Shown here in pieces: positions 1 to 8,278 of a stretch of DNA of 10,221 nt. Every line of letters starts with the position of its first letter. Positions within the stretch are counted from its first letter, which is position 1. This DNA comes from Betaproteobacteria bacterium (lineage in GTDB: Bacteria > Pseudomonadota > Gammaproteobacteria > Burkholderiales > SG8-39). The position numbers were made by a program, and so were the translations under genes. Under the pieces are notes generated by a model. That model was not told where the DNA came from. It saw only the letters and a list, made by a program, of their open reading frames with translations, and did not search any database. Location: the NCBI GenBank assembly GCA_011391185.1, contig JAABRB010000096.1:1-10221 (forward strand), read 5' to 3'.

Positions 1-1028
1 TAGATCGAGCGAAGCTCGCGCACCTCCGGTTCGATCCGGTCGAGGATTGCGAGAATGCGTGCGGTGTCGTCGGTCGCGAGATCGCGCGACACGCCGCCCG
101 GAACGATCATGTCCATCAGGTACCGGTGACCGAACACCGCGGCGTGCACGCGCAACAGATCTTCCTTTAGGCGCCAGAACTGGAAGAACCCGAAGGAGAG
201 CGACACATCGTTGCCGAGGTACCCCAGATCGCCGAGATGATTCGCGATCCGCTCGAGCTCGAGGAGGCAGCCGCGCAGCGCCGCCGCGCGCGGCGGAATC
301 TCCGCGCCGCCGCTGGCGCCCTCGACGGCCATCGCGTAGGCCCAGGCGAATGCAACGGTCGAGTCGCCACTGATACGCCCCGCGAGACGGGCCCCTTCGG
401 CGAGGGTCATGGACTCGAAACGCTTCTCGATCCCCTTGTGCTTGTAGCCGAGCCGCTCCTCGAGCCGGAGGATCTTCTCCCCCACGATCGAGAATCGGAA
501 GTGTCCCGGCTCGATCGTTCCCGCATGCACGGGACCGACCGGAATTTCGTGCACGCCCTCGCCCTCGACCTTGACGAACGGATAGCGGTCCGCGGAAGGC
601 GGGAACCGGCTGGCGGGGTCGAAGTCCTTCCGCAGCGGAAACGTGCCACCCGGCCAGGCACCGTGTCGGAGCCATTTCCGATGGTCCGCACTCTCGTCCG
701 CGTGGATGCCGTGCAGATCGTAGACGGCACGCTGCATCCGGCTGGCCGCCGGAAAGTGATCGGTGATGCTCGGATAGCGCGGATGCTCGGCCGGGAGCGG
801 TACCGTGATCCAGACAAGGCCGACGGGCAGCGCAAGGGCCATGTGCAATGCGAAGCCGGCATCGCGCGTTGTCTCGTCGCTTCCCCATAACGCAACGAGA
901 CGCGCGCCTTCTGCACGCGCTTCGTCGCAAGCCGCACGCAGCGCGGCCGGGTCGATGCGGACGCGATAGGCTGGCATTGCGCCCGGCAGGCGTTCGGCAG
1001 CAGAGAGGAGTCCGGGCTTCTCGGGCAT
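1..1028 (-). CDS. hyfG: HyfG-like NuoC/NuoD fusion subunit of an Ehr-type complex, lacking Ni-ligand cysteines (C-terminus outside window)
   Basis: Catalytic-arm subunit of a complex related to hydrogenase-4 and complex I, facing the cytoplasm. The reading frame is open from an ATG at 1028 to the window edge, 342 codons of an expected 500 or more. Residues about 80-136 are a NuoC (30 kDa) domain ending in the typical 'GGTFPLRKDF' signature. From about residue 148 the NuoD/hydrogenase large-subunit domain begins, with 'VGPVHAGTIEPGHFRF' (165-179) and 'GYKHKGIEKRFE' (194-205). The proximal motif that reads RxCGxCxxxH in [NiFe] hydrogenases is R218-I-S220-G-D-S223 here, with F227 in place of His. 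Both Ni-binding cysteines are therefore serines. This is the mark of energy-converting hydrogenase-related (Ehr) proteins rather than active hydrogenases. The distal CxxC motif lies outside the window. The gene starts 6 bases after hyfF; no strong ribosome binding site is seen, so translation is probably coupled. Confidence 0.9.
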   Translation of the reverse strand, partial: MPEKPGLLSAAERLPGAMPAYRVRIDPAALRAACDEARAEGARLVALWGSDETTRDAGFALHMALALPVGLVWITVPLPAEHPRYPSITDHFPAASRMQRAVYDLHGIHADESADHRKWLRHGAWPGGTFPLRKDFDPASRFPPSADRYPFVKVEGEGVHEIPVGPVHAGTIEPGHFRFSIVGEKILRLEERLGYKHKGIEKRFESMTLAEGARLAGRISGDSTVAFAWAYAMAVEGASGGAEIPPRAAALRGCLLELERIANHLGDLGYLGNDVSLSFGFFQFWRLKEDLLRVHAAVFGHRYLMDMIVPGGVSRDLATDDTARILAILDRIEPEVRELRSI

Positions 1029-1034
1029 ATGCGT

Positions 1035-2483
1035 TCAGCCGATGAGCGCCGCGGCCTGCCGATACCAGTCGACGAGGTAGGGCGGAATGTACAAACCCAG
1101 CATCAGCACGATCGCCAGATGCACGAATACCGGCACGAGCGCCGGTGGATGCGGCAGTGGCGGGGCCGTCGTCTCGCCGAAGATCATCGGCTGGACCTTG
1201 CCGAACACGGCGGCGAAAGCGACCCCGAGCGCGATGAGGAGAAACGGCGTCGCCCAGGTGTGCTCGTGCATTGCCGTCGTGAGAACCATGAACTCGCTCG
1301 TGAAGACGCCGAAGGGCGGCATGCCCAGGATGGCGAGGGTGCCGATGGCAAGCCCCCATCCGATGGTCGGGCTCTGGTGAATCAGGCCACGAATCGCGTC
1401 CATGCTCTGCGTTCCGGCGGCATGCGAAGCGTGACCCACGGTGAAGAAGATCGCCGATTTCGTGAGCGAGTGCACCGTCATGTGCAGCAGACCCGCGAAT
1501 GCGGCCACCGGTCCACCCATTCCGAACGCAAACGTCATGATGCCCATGTGCTCGACAGACGAGTACGCGAACATGCGCTTGACGTCCTTCTGGCGCGACA
1601 GGAAGAAGGCCGCGACGACAACCGAAAGCAGTCCGAAGCCCATCATCAGGTTGCCCGAGAACCCCGTCCCCAGCGCGCCGTCGACCAGTACCTTGCTGCG
1701 CACGACCGCGTAGAGCGCGACGTTCAGCAGAAGTCCCGAGAGCACCGCGGAGACCGGGGTCGGGCCCTCGGCGTGCGCGTCGGGCAGCCAGTTGTGCAAC
1801 GGCACGAGACCCACCTTGGTCCCGTAGCCGACGAGCAGGAACACGAATGCGAGCGACACCACGGTCGGCTCCAGCTCGCCGCGCACCTCGTGCAGGTGCG
1901 TCCACAGCAACGCCGTTCCGCCGGGCCCCAGCACTTTCTCGGCGGCGAAGTAGAGCAGGATCGTGCCGAACAGGGCCTGGGCAAGTCCGACTCCGCACAG
2001 GATGAAGTATTTCCAGGCCGCCTCGAGGCTCTGCGGCGTGCGGTAGAGGCTCACCAGCAGGACCGTCGACAGCGTCGCCCCCTCCATCGCGACCCACAGG
2101 ATTCCGACATTGTTGGTGAGCAGGGTGACCAGCATGGTGAAACTGAAGAGCTGGTACATGCTGTGATAGAGGCGCAGGCGCCCGAGGCTTAGTCGACCGG
2201 CGTGCTCCTCGGTGCGCATGTACGGGCGCGAGAAGAGCGCGGTCGTGAAACCCACGAACGCGGTCAGCGCAACCAGGAAGACGTTGAAGGGATCGACGAA
2301 GAACTGTTCCTCGAGGGCCGTCATCGGACCTTCGGCGATCACGCGCACCGTCAGCGCCACGGCCGCCAGGAATGTCGCGAGGCTCATCAACGCGTTCAGC
2401 TCGGGCGCCCAGCGCCGGTGCCCGAATGCGCCGAGGAGAATTCCCCCGAGGAGCGGAATCGTGAGGACGAAAAGAATCTCCAC
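1035..2483 (-). CDS. hyfF: HyfF-like antiporter-like membrane subunit (NuoL/M/N family)
   Basis: Integral membrane subunit of 482 residues from the proton-antiporter-like family shared by complex I (NuoL/M/N), Mrp antiporters and group 4 hydrogenases. It likely forms an ion channel half in the cytoplasmic membrane. Visible family residues are E134 in 'WVAMEGATL' (the TM5 glutamate), K223 in 'GYGTKVGLVPLHNWLPDAH' (the TM7 lysine), 'VKRMFAYSSVEHMG' (301-314), K342 in the central broken helix and E397 in 'FTSEF'. It is slightly shorter than E. coli HyfF. The start is GTG at 2483, because the preceding in-frame codon is the TGA stop of hyfE and an AAGGAAG ribosome binding site lies five bases upstream. 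The gene sits between hyfE (abutting) and hyfG (6-base gap). Subfamily assignment to HyfF rather than HyfD rests on gene order and is somewhat less sure than the family itself. Confidence 0.93.
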   Translation of the reverse strand: MEILFVLTIPLLGGILLGAFGHRRWAPELNALMSLATFLAAVALTVRVIAEGPMTALEEQFFVDPFNVFLVALTAFVGFTTALFSRPYMRTEEHAGRLSLGRLRLYHSMYQLFSFTMLVTLLTNNVGILWVAMEGATLSTVLLVSLYRTPQSLEAAWKYFILCGVGLAQALFGTILLYFAAEKVLGPGGTALLWTHLHEVRGELEPTVVSLAFVFLLVGYGTKVGLVPLHNWLPDAHAEGPTPVSAVLSGLLLNVALYAVVRSKVLVDGALGTGFSGNLMMGFGLLSVVVAAFFLSRQKDVKRMFAYSSVEHMGIMTFAFGMGGPVAAFAGLLHMTVHSLTKSAIFFTVGHASHAAGTQSMDAIRGLIHQSPTIGWGLAIGTLAILGMPPFGVFTSEFMVLTTAMHEHTWATPFLLIALGVAFAAVFGKVQPMIFGETTAPPLPHPPALVPVFVHLAIVLMLGLYIPPYLVDWYRQAAALIG

Positions 2484-3146
2484 TCAGTCTTCCTTGAGAT
2501 TTTCCATGTGGCGGATATCGAGGCTGTCGAACTGCTCGCGGATGTGGAAGAAGAAGATGCCGAAAATGAACGTGCCGACCAGAACGTCCAGGGCAACGCC
2601 GAGCTCGACGACGAGCGGCATGCCGTACGTCGCGCTGGTGGCGGCGAAGAACAGCCCGTTCTCCATCGCGAGGAAGCCGATCACCTGCGGAATCGCCTTG
2701 CGCCGCACGATCATCATCAGGAACGAGAGCAGCACGCTCGCAAGGGCAATCCCCAGGGTGGTACGTGTCAGAGTCGTCGCCATCTCGGTGATCGGCGTGG
2801 CGAGCGCGAACGCAAAGATCACGAGGCCGATGCCGATCAGCATCGTGGTCGGGATGTTGAGCAGCGTTTCCACGTCCCAGCGGACATCCAGGCGACCAAT
2901 CAGGCGGTGCAGCACCCACGGAATCAGCGCCACCTTGAGGACCAGGGTCAGCACCCCGGAGAAGTAGAGATGCGCCTGGTCGGTGCTGTAGGCCACGACC
3001 AGCGTCGAGAGTCCGAGCGCCGCGCCCTGCCATGCAAACAGGCGCACCAGGCTGAGAACGCGTCGCTGCGAGAGCATCGCGAAGGCGATGAGCAGGAGGA
3101 ATGCCGCGAGCAGGTTGACGATCTGGCCGGATAGCGAAGCGTTCAT
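2484..3146 (-). CDS. hyfE: HyfE-like membrane subunit
   Basis: Small hydrophobic subunit of 220 residues, close to E. coli HyfE in length, with six or seven predicted membrane helices. The family combines features of NuoK/MrpC-like proteins. Membrane-embedded acidic residues are visible at E162 ('FLAMENGLFFAA'), E181 and D187 ('VVELGVALDVLVG'), candidates for the proton path linking the antiporter modules. The C-terminal tail 'FDSLDIRHMENLKED' is hydrophilic, as in relatives. I chose the ATG at 3146 rather than the upstream ATG at 3182. The shorter form begins 'MNASLSGQIVNLLAAF', which is a normal N-terminus, and follows the hyfC stop by one base, while the longer form would overlap hyfC by 35 bases. 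Its TGA stop directly touches the GTG of hyfF in the same frame. Confidence 0.9.
   Translation of the reverse strand: MNASLSGQIVNLLAAFLLLIAFAMLSQRRVLSLVRLFAWQGAALGLSTLVVAYSTDQAHLYFSGVLTLVLKVALIPWVLHRLIGRLDVRWDVETLLNIPTTMLIGIGLVIFAFALATPITEMATTLTRTTLGIALASVLLSFLMMIVRRKAIPQVIGFLAMENGLFFAATSATYGMPLVVELGVALDVLVGTFIFGIFFFHIREQFDSLDIRHMENLKED
2489..2495 (-). promoter_or_regulatory. Ribosome binding site fixing the GTG start of hyfF
   Basis: AAGGAAG on the minus strand lies within the last codons of hyfE, five bases upstream of the GTG at 2483. Together with the in-frame TGA immediately before that GTG, it leaves no reasonable alternative start nearby. It is the clearest ribosome binding site in the hyf-like run; the other junctions rely on overlap or close spacing. 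Confidence 0.6.
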
Positions 3147-3147
3147 C

Positions 3148-4098
3148 TCAGCTTTGCAGGAGGAAATGGGTAAGCATTCCAAGCACCGCGAGTAGAAAGG
3201 CGGTGGACAGGAATTCAGGCGCCCGGAGCAGGCGGAACTTCGCCGATACGGCCTCGATCAACGCGAGTCCGGCGCCGGCTACCAGGAGCTTCGCGACCAG
3301 CGCGGCAATGGCGAGCGGCAGCGCGGTCCAGTCACCGGCGGTGGCGATACCCCAGGGAACGAACAGCGCGAATCCGATCGTCGTGTAGGCAAAGAGCTTG
3401 ATTGCCGCGCCCCATTCGATGAGGGCCAGGTGACGGGCGGAGTACTCGAGGATGAGGGCTTCGTGCACCATGGTCAGCTCGAGGTGGGTGGTCGGGTTGT
3501 CCACCGGAATACGCGCATTCTCGGCGAGCAGGACCATCAGGAATGCGATCGCTGCAAATGCGAGGCTCGGCTGGATCAGGAATTCCCGGTGCGCGAGGGC
3601 GTCGACGATCGTGGTGAGCTGGGTGGAGCCGCTGATGAACGCGGCGGTGAATAGGGTCATCAGCATTGCCGGCTCGGCGAGAAAACCGATCAGCATCTCA
3701 CGGCGTGCCCCGAGACCGCCGAACGATGTCCCGATATCCATTGCCGCAAGGGCAGCGAAGACGCGCGCGAGCGCGAAAACCGCGACGAGCGCGATGATGT
3801 CCGCCGCCGGCGCGAAAGGAAGGTTGGTCGCGAGCACCGGAACGATCCCGCCGGCCAGCCACATGCAGCCGAAGAGAATGTACGGCGTGAGACGGAAGAG
3901 CGGCGACGCGTGCTCGGCGATCACCGCGTCCTTGTGGAAGAGCTTCGCAAGCGTGTAGTACGGGAGCAGGATCGAAGGCGCCGAGCGATTCTGGAGCCAG
4001 GCCCGGCACTGGTTGACCCATCCCGTGAGCAGCGGCGCGGCAAGCACCACGAGGATCGACTGTACGATCTGGAAAGCGATTGCGGGTGCCTGGCTCAT
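3148..4098 (-). CDS. hyfC: HyfC-like, NuoH-family membrane subunit
   Basis: Membrane subunit of 316 residues homologous to NuoH of complex I and HycD/HyfC of formate hydrogenlyase. It anchors the soluble arm and lines the route between redox centre and ion-pumping modules. Hallmarks are 'GTSFGGLGARREM' (123-135) and the acidic-loop signature 'ENARIPVDNPTTHLELTMVH' (193-212) with E193, D200, E207 and E213, equivalent to the conserved charged NuoH loop. About eight hydrophobic helices are visible. The start ATG at 4098 overlaps the TGA of hyfB in an ATGA arrangement, which implies translational coupling. The open frame continues upstream to 4899, but that stretch is an arginine- and alanine-rich shadow of hyfB and was excluded. 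The N-terminus 'MSQAPAIAFQIVQSILVVL' begins the first membrane helix as expected. Confidence 0.93.
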   Translation of the reverse strand: MSQAPAIAFQIVQSILVVLAAPLLTGWVNQCRAWLQNRSAPSILLPYYTLAKLFHKDAVIAEHASPLFRLTPYILFGCMWLAGGIVPVLATNLPFAPAADIIALVAVFALARVFAALAAMDIGTSFGGLGARREMLIGFLAEPAMLMTLFTAAFISGSTQLTTIVDALAHREFLIQPSLAFAAIAFLMVLLAENARIPVDNPTTHLELTMVHEALILEYSARHLALIEWGAAIKLFAYTTIGFALFVPWGIATAGDWTALPLAIAALVAKLLVAGAGLALIEAVSAKFRLLRAPEFLSTAFLLAVLGMLTHFLLQS

Positions 4099-6119
4099 GC
4101 GACGAACACCAGCAATGCGATCAGGGTGAGAAAACTGTAGAGCAGATAGAAGCTGACGCGCCCCTGCTGCAGTAAGGACACCTTGGTCGACATGAATTCC
4201 GCGAGGCGCGCCACCGGCAGGTAGATCAAGTACCAGTGCCGGTCCTCGATCTTCAGAACATAGCGGGGCGACGCATCGTCCGGACCCGGGAGGCTCCGTG
4301 TCATCAGGTAGATCGGCCCGAAGATGTGGCGGATCGGCTGGCCGAAAGCGTCGGCCGTGTCCTGCATGCGCGGCGTCTGTTCGGGGAAGCCGCAATCCCA
4401 GGCGGGCGCGCGCCGCACCCGGCCGTGATAGAGGCGGTGGACGAGTAGCGCGGTCAGCATGACCACGCCCACGATGACGACCAGGAAGATCGCCGGACTG
4501 TAGCTCGCCTGCGCCGTTGTGGTCGGCACCAGCCATAGCCACCCCGCTGCGAGCGCGTCCTCCGGGAGTCCGGACCCGATGAGCGACGTCGCGACGCGAT
4601 TCAGGACGACCAGCATCGCGACGGGAAACACTCCCAAAACGATGCAGCCGACGGCAAGCCATGCCATTCCGATCTGTTCCATGCGCCCGCAGTCGCCGCC
4701 GTGGTGCGCGTCGGGATCGCGCAGCGGGTGGCGAGGCTCGCGCGGCTGCCCGAGAAACGCGATGCCGTACACCTTCACGAAGCACATCGCGGTGAGTGCG
4801 CCTGCGAGCGCGAGCGTCGCCGCGAAGAGCGGCAGAATGCTCCGCACGACGCTGTGCCCGAGAATCGGCGCCTGCAGCGCCGTCTGGAAGGTCAGCCACT
4901 CGGACACGAAGCCGTTCAACGGCGGAAGCGCCGAGATCGCGAGCGCGCCGATGAGGAAGAAGAGCGCGGTCCTCGGCATCGTGCGGGCGAGGCCGCCCAT
5001 GTCGTTCAGATCGCGTAGCCCGCGCCTGTGCAGGATCGATCCGGCGCCGAGAAAGAGCAGGCCCTTGAAGACCGCGTGATTGAGGGTGTGGTACAGCGCT
5101 GCGATCAGCCCGAGCGCGCCCGCCACCGGATGTCCGAAGCCGATGAACACCATCGACATGCCAAGCCCGAGCAGGATGATGCCGATGTTCTCGACCGAGT
5201 GATAGGCGAGGAGCCGCTTGAGGTCATGCTGCATCAGAGCGTACAGGACGCCGAAGAGCGTCGTGCCCGCCGCGATCACGAGCACGATCACGCCCCATTC
5301 CCAGCGCAGATCGCCGATGAGATCGTAGATCACGCGCACCATTCCGTAGATGGCGGTCTTGATCATGACGCCGCTCATCAGCGCGGAGACCGGCGACGGC
5401 GCCGCTGGATGGGCTTCCGGCAGCCAGGCGTGCAGCGGAATCATTCCCGCCTTGGCGCCGAAACCGAAGAACGCCAGCAGGAAAGCGACCGTCGCCCACG
5501 GGGGTGTCAGCTCGGCCGCACGCAGCGCCGCGAAGGAGTAGTCGCCCTTGCCGCCGTGCAGGATCCCGAAGCAGAGCAGGATCGCGATGGCGCCGAGGTG
5601 CGCAATCAACAGGTACAGGAACCCTGCACTGCGAATTGCGCTCTGCTGGTGGTCGGTTGTGACGAGAAAGTATGACGCAAGTGCCATGGTTTCCCACGCG
5701 ACCATGAAGAGGTAGGCGTCGTCGGCGAGAATGACCAGCGCCATGCTCGCGAGGAAGACGAAGTACTGCAGCCCGATCAGGGCGAGCCGACCCCATGTCT
5801 CGCCGCGGAAGTAGTCGGCTGCGTAGATCGAAATGCCGGTCGACACCGCGCCGAGCAGGAACAGGAAGAAACCCGCAAGCGGGTCGAGTCGGACGTGAAA
5901 CGGCAAGTCCGGCAGTCCGAGCACCAGGGTTGCGCTCGCGGCCGGCTCCCAGATCGCGCGCAGGCCGGATGCGGCAAGCGCGAGGCCGACGAGTGCGCCG
6001 AGGGGGAAAGCCGCCTTGCGCGCAAATGAAGCGCCCGCCGCCGGGATGAGCGACAGCCCGCCCAGCACGAGCCAGACGACCACGCAGGCGAGAGCGAGCG
6101 AGAGCGGCGTGGGGCTCAC
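4095..6119 (-). CDS. hyfB: HyfB-like antiporter-like membrane subunit (NuoL/M/N family, long form)
   Basis: Large polytopic subunit of 674 residues, matching the usual HyfB length of about 670. It belongs to the proton-antiporter-like family and is expected to move ions in the membrane arm. Visible family residues are E143 in 'VAWETMALASY' (TM5), K223 in 'GFGAKAGMIPLHAWLPEAHP' (TM7), K254 ('VMIKTAIYG', TM8), 'LKRLLAYHSVENIG' (300-313), K352 ('HAVFKGLLF') and E407 ('FVSEWLTF'). The C-terminal extension carries the HyfB-type 'WDCGFPEQTPRM' block. The start is probably GTG at 6119: an in-frame stop lies about 25 bases upstream, no in-frame ATG occurs between, and no convincing ribosome binding site is present, so the exact start is not certain. 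It is the first gene of the hyf-like run and begins 13 bases after metG ends. Confidence 0.93.
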   Translation of the reverse strand: MSPTPLSLALACVVVWLVLGGLSLIPAAGASFARKAAFPLGALVGLALAASGLRAIWEPAASATLVLGLPDLPFHVRLDPLAGFFLFLLGAVSTGISIYAADYFRGETWGRLALIGLQYFVFLASMALVILADDAYLFMVAWETMALASYFLVTTDHQQSAIRSAGFLYLLIAHLGAIAILLCFGILHGGKGDYSFAALRAAELTPPWATVAFLLAFFGFGAKAGMIPLHAWLPEAHPAAPSPVSALMSGVMIKTAIYGMVRVIYDLIGDLRWEWGVIVLVIAAGTTLFGVLYALMQHDLKRLLAYHSVENIGIILLGLGMSMVFIGFGHPVAGALGLIAALYHTLNHAVFKGLLFLGAGSILHRRGLRDLNDMGGLARTMPRTALFFLIGALAISALPPLNGFVSEWLTFQTALQAPILGHSVVRSILPLFAATLALAGALTAMCFVKVYGIAFLGQPREPRHPLRDPDAHHGGDCGRMEQIGMAWLAVGCIVLGVFPVAMLVVLNRVATSLIGSGLPEDALAAGWLWLVPTTTAQASYSPAIFLVVIVGVVMLTALLVHRLYHGRVRRAPAWDCGFPEQTPRMQDTADAFGQPIRHIFGPIYLMTRSLPGPDDASPRYVLKIEDRHWYLIYLPVARLAEFMSTKVSLLQQGRVSFYLLYSFLTLIALLVFVA

Positions 6120-6132
6120 ACGCCGTGCACGA

Positions 6133-8232
6133 TCACTGGACCTTCATTCCGGGGATGGCGCCCGAATCCGGGCCGACCAGGAAAATCCCCGGGCCCTCGC
6201 CGGATGCGGCGAGCACCATGCCTTCCGATGTGCCGAAGCGCATTTTCCGCGGCGCGAGATTCGCCACCATGACGGTGTAGCGGCCTTCGAGCGCGGCCGG
6301 ATCGTACGCGCGCTTGATGCCGGCGAACACGGTGCGCGTCCCGTTTCCGATGTCGAGCGTCAGCTTGAGAAGCTTCTCGGCGCCCTCGACGTGCTCGGCC
6401 CTGACGATCCGGGCGACCCGCAGATCCACTTTGGAAAAGTCGTCGATGCCGATGGTGTTCGACGTCGCCGGTGAGGTGTCCGCACCCGCATTCACCTGGT
6501 GCTCCGCGTGCCGCTGCTGCGAATGCGCCGCCACGACAGGCGCCGGCGCGGCCCTCGAATCGAGGTTGGCCGCGACCAGCGCGTCGATCTGCCTGGCTTC
6601 GAGGCGCCCCATCAGGTGACGGTAGGGTTGGATCGCATGGCCGCCCGGAAGCAACGTTCCGGCATCGGCCCAGGTGAGCGGGGGAATGGCGAGGAACGAC
6701 TCGACCTCGGCCGCGAGTCGCGGCAGCACCGGTTTGAGAAACAGCGACAGAAGCCGGAAGGCATTCAGCGCGGTCGAGCAGACTTCGTGCAGCGTGGCAT
6801 GCCGCGCGGGATCCTTGGCGAGCGCCCAGGGCTGATTCCGGTCGAAGTACTGGTTCACGCCCTCGGCGCCGAGCATGATCATGCGCAGGCACTTGCCGAA
6901 CTCCCGGCGCTCGTACGCTTCGGCGGCGAGATCCGCGCCCGCGTAGATGCCGGGAAACTCGGTCGCGAACCGGTCGGTGCCGGCGTCCGGCGCGAGCTTT
7001 CCGTCGAAGTGCTTGTGAATGAACCCGGCCGCGCGACTCGCGATATTGACGAACTTCCCCACCAGATCCGCGTTCACGCGCGCGACGAAGTCATCGAGAT
7101 TGAGATCGATGTCCTCCATCGTGCTGTTGAGCTTGGCCGCGTAGTAATAGCGCAGCCACTCCGGATTCAATCCGAGTGACAGGTAGCTCTCCGCGGTGAT
7201 GAACGTGCCGCGCGATTTCGACATCTTCTCGCCGTTCACGGTGAGGAAGCCGTGTGCGTAGACGCTCGAGGGCGTGCGGTAGCCGGAATGCTCCAGCATC
7301 GCCGGCCAGAAGAGCGCATGGAAGTAGAGGATGTCCTTGCCGATGAAGTGGACCATTTCGGTGTCACCGCCGGGACGCAGGAATGCATCGCGCTCCACCG
7401 GCCGCCCGGCGGCGGCGCGCTTGTCGCAGTGATTGCGAAAGCTCGCGAAGTAGCCCACCGGCGCATCGAGCCAGACGTAGAAGAACTTCCTCGCGTCGGT
7501 ACCGGGAATCGGAAAGCCGAAATAGGGCGGGTCGCGCGAGATGTCCCAGTCCTGCAAACCCGCGGCGAACCACTCGTCCATCTTGTTCGCGGCCTCCGGC
7601 TGGAGGGTCCCCGACCGGGTCCACTGCTTGAGATAGGTCTGGCAGCGCGGGTCAGAGAGTTTGAAGAAATAGTGCTCGGAGGCCTTGCGTACCGGCTTTG
7701 CGCCCGACACCACCGAATACGGCTCGATCAGGTCGGTTGGAGAATACGTCGTCCCGCAGACCTCGCAGGAGTCCCCGTACTGGTCCTTCGCGCCGCATTT
7801 CGGGCATTGGCCGCGGATGTACCGGTCGGGCAGGAACATCGCCTTGACCGGGTCGAAGAACTGCTCGACCGAACGACGTGCGATGAGTCCGTTCTTCTCG
7901 AGCGCGCCATAGATGTCCTCGCAGAATGCGCGGTTCTCCGGCGAATTCGTGCTGTAGTAGTTGTCGAATTCGACCAGGAAGCCGGCAAAGTCGCGCGCGT
8001 GCTCGTTGAATACCCGCGCGATCAGCTGCTCCGGGGTAATGCCTTCCTGCTCCGCCCGCAGCATGATGGGGGTGCCATGGGTGTCGTCCGCGCACACGTA
8101 GTGCACCTCGTGCCCGCGCAGCTTCTGGAAACGCACCCAGATGTCGGTCTGGATGTACTCGACCAGATGGCCGAGATGGATCGCGCCGTTGGCGTAGGGC
8201 AGGGCCGAGGTGACGAGGATGCGGCGCGGCAT
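6133..8232 (-). CDS. metG: Methionyl-tRNA synthetase, full length with C-terminal tRNA-binding domain
   Basis: Cytoplasmic class I aminoacyl-tRNA synthetase that charges tRNA-Met with methionine using ATP. The 699-residue product has all expected parts. The HIGH-type motif is 'HLGH' at 19-22 in '[11 protein letters not shown]'. The zinc knuckles are C143/C146 and C156/C159 ('CPKCG', 'CEVCG'). The 'KMSKS' loop is at 336-340 and the anticodon-binding helical domain follows. An alanine-, serine- and glutamine-rich linker (about 555-588) leads to a C-terminal OB-fold dimerisation/tRNA-binding domain (about 590-699, 'VDLRVARIV', 'GMVLAAS'). This is the long bacterial MetG1 form. The start ATG at 8232 gives the family-typical '[16 protein letters not shown]'. 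It diverges from apbC across a 136-base promoter region, a pairing common in betaproteobacteria. The downstream hyf-like genes follow after 13 bases, so transcription may continue into them. Confidence 0.98.
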   Translation of the reverse strand: MPRRILVTSALPYANGAIHLGHLVEYIQTDIWVRFQKLRGHEVHYVCADDTHGTPIMLRAEQEGITPEQLIARVFNEHARDFAGFLVEFDNYYSTNSPENRAFCEDIYGALEKNGLIARRSVEQFFDPVKAMFLPDRYIRGQCPKCGAKDQYGDSCEVCGTTYSPTDLIEPYSVVSGAKPVRKASEHYFFKLSDPRCQTYLKQWTRSGTLQPEAANKMDEWFAAGLQDWDISRDPPYFGFPIPGTDARKFFYVWLDAPVGYFASFRNHCDKRAAAGRPVERDAFLRPGGDTEMVHFIGKDILYFHALFWPAMLEHSGYRTPSSVYAHGFLTVNGEKMSKSRGTFITAESYLSLGLNPEWLRYYYAAKLNSTMEDIDLNLDDFVARVNADLVGKFVNIASRAAGFIHKHFDGKLAPDAGTDRFATEFPGIYAGADLAAEAYERREFGKCLRMIMLGAEGVNQYFDRNQPWALAKDPARHATLHEVCSTALNAFRLLSLFLKPVLPRLAAEVESFLAIPPLTWADAGTLLPGGHAIQPYRHLMGRLEARQIDALVAANLDSRAAPAPVVAAHSQQRHAEHQVNAGADTSPATSNTIGIDDFSKVDLRVARIVRAEHVEGAEKLLKLTLDIGNGTRTVFAGIKRAYDPAALEGRYTVMVANLAPRKMRFGTSEGMVLAASGEGPGIFLVGPDSGAIPGMKVQ

Positions 8233-8250
8233 TCGGTGCGGGAAGATGCT

Positions 8251-8278
8251 CTAAACCCGCGATTTTAGCGTGGTTTAG
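8251..8278. repeat. Imperfect inverted repeat over the metG -10 candidate
   Basis: CTAAACC (8251-8257) and GGTTTAG (8272-8278) are perfect 7-base arms. Inside them CGC (8258-8260) pairs with GCG (8268-8270), leaving one unpaired T at 8271 and the loop GATTTTA. The loop contains the minus-strand TAAAAT hexamer proposed as the metG -10 box. The dyad could be an operator or simply a chance palindrome. No known binding-site consensus was recognised. Confidence 0.4.
8262..8267 (-). promoter_or_regulatory. Candidate metG -10 box (TAAAAT)
   Basis: Read on the minus strand, 8267-8262 is TAAAAT, close to TATAAT, in an otherwise GC-rich stretch. It would start transcription near 8255, giving a leader of only about 20 bases before the metG ATG at 8232. 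No acceptable -35 hexamer is visible at 16-18 bases upstream, so this is tentative. If real, the same transcript would probably serve the hyf-like genes downstream. Confidence 0.3.

Noticed and set aside
1029..2192. Plus-strand open frame of 387 codons opposite hyfF
   Set aside because: Its product is an Arg/His/Glu-rich low-complexity protein typical of the antisense frame of a GC-rich membrane-protein gene; hyfF on the other strand has clear family motifs.
4099..4899. Upstream extension of the hyfC frame
   Set aside because: The extra 267 residues are an out-of-frame reading of hyfB with Arg/Ala-rich composition; the ATGA overlap at 4098 gives the normal HyfC N-terminus.
1..6119. A functional formate hydrogenlyase / hydrogenase-4
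   Set aside because: HyfG lacks the proximal nickel-binding cysteines, and no formate dehydrogenase, HyfD or hydrogenase maturation gene is in the window.
7252..8268. Plus-strand open frame of 338 codons opposite metG
   Set aside because: Antisense shadow of metG with no recognisable domain; the metG frame carries all catalytic and zinc motifs.
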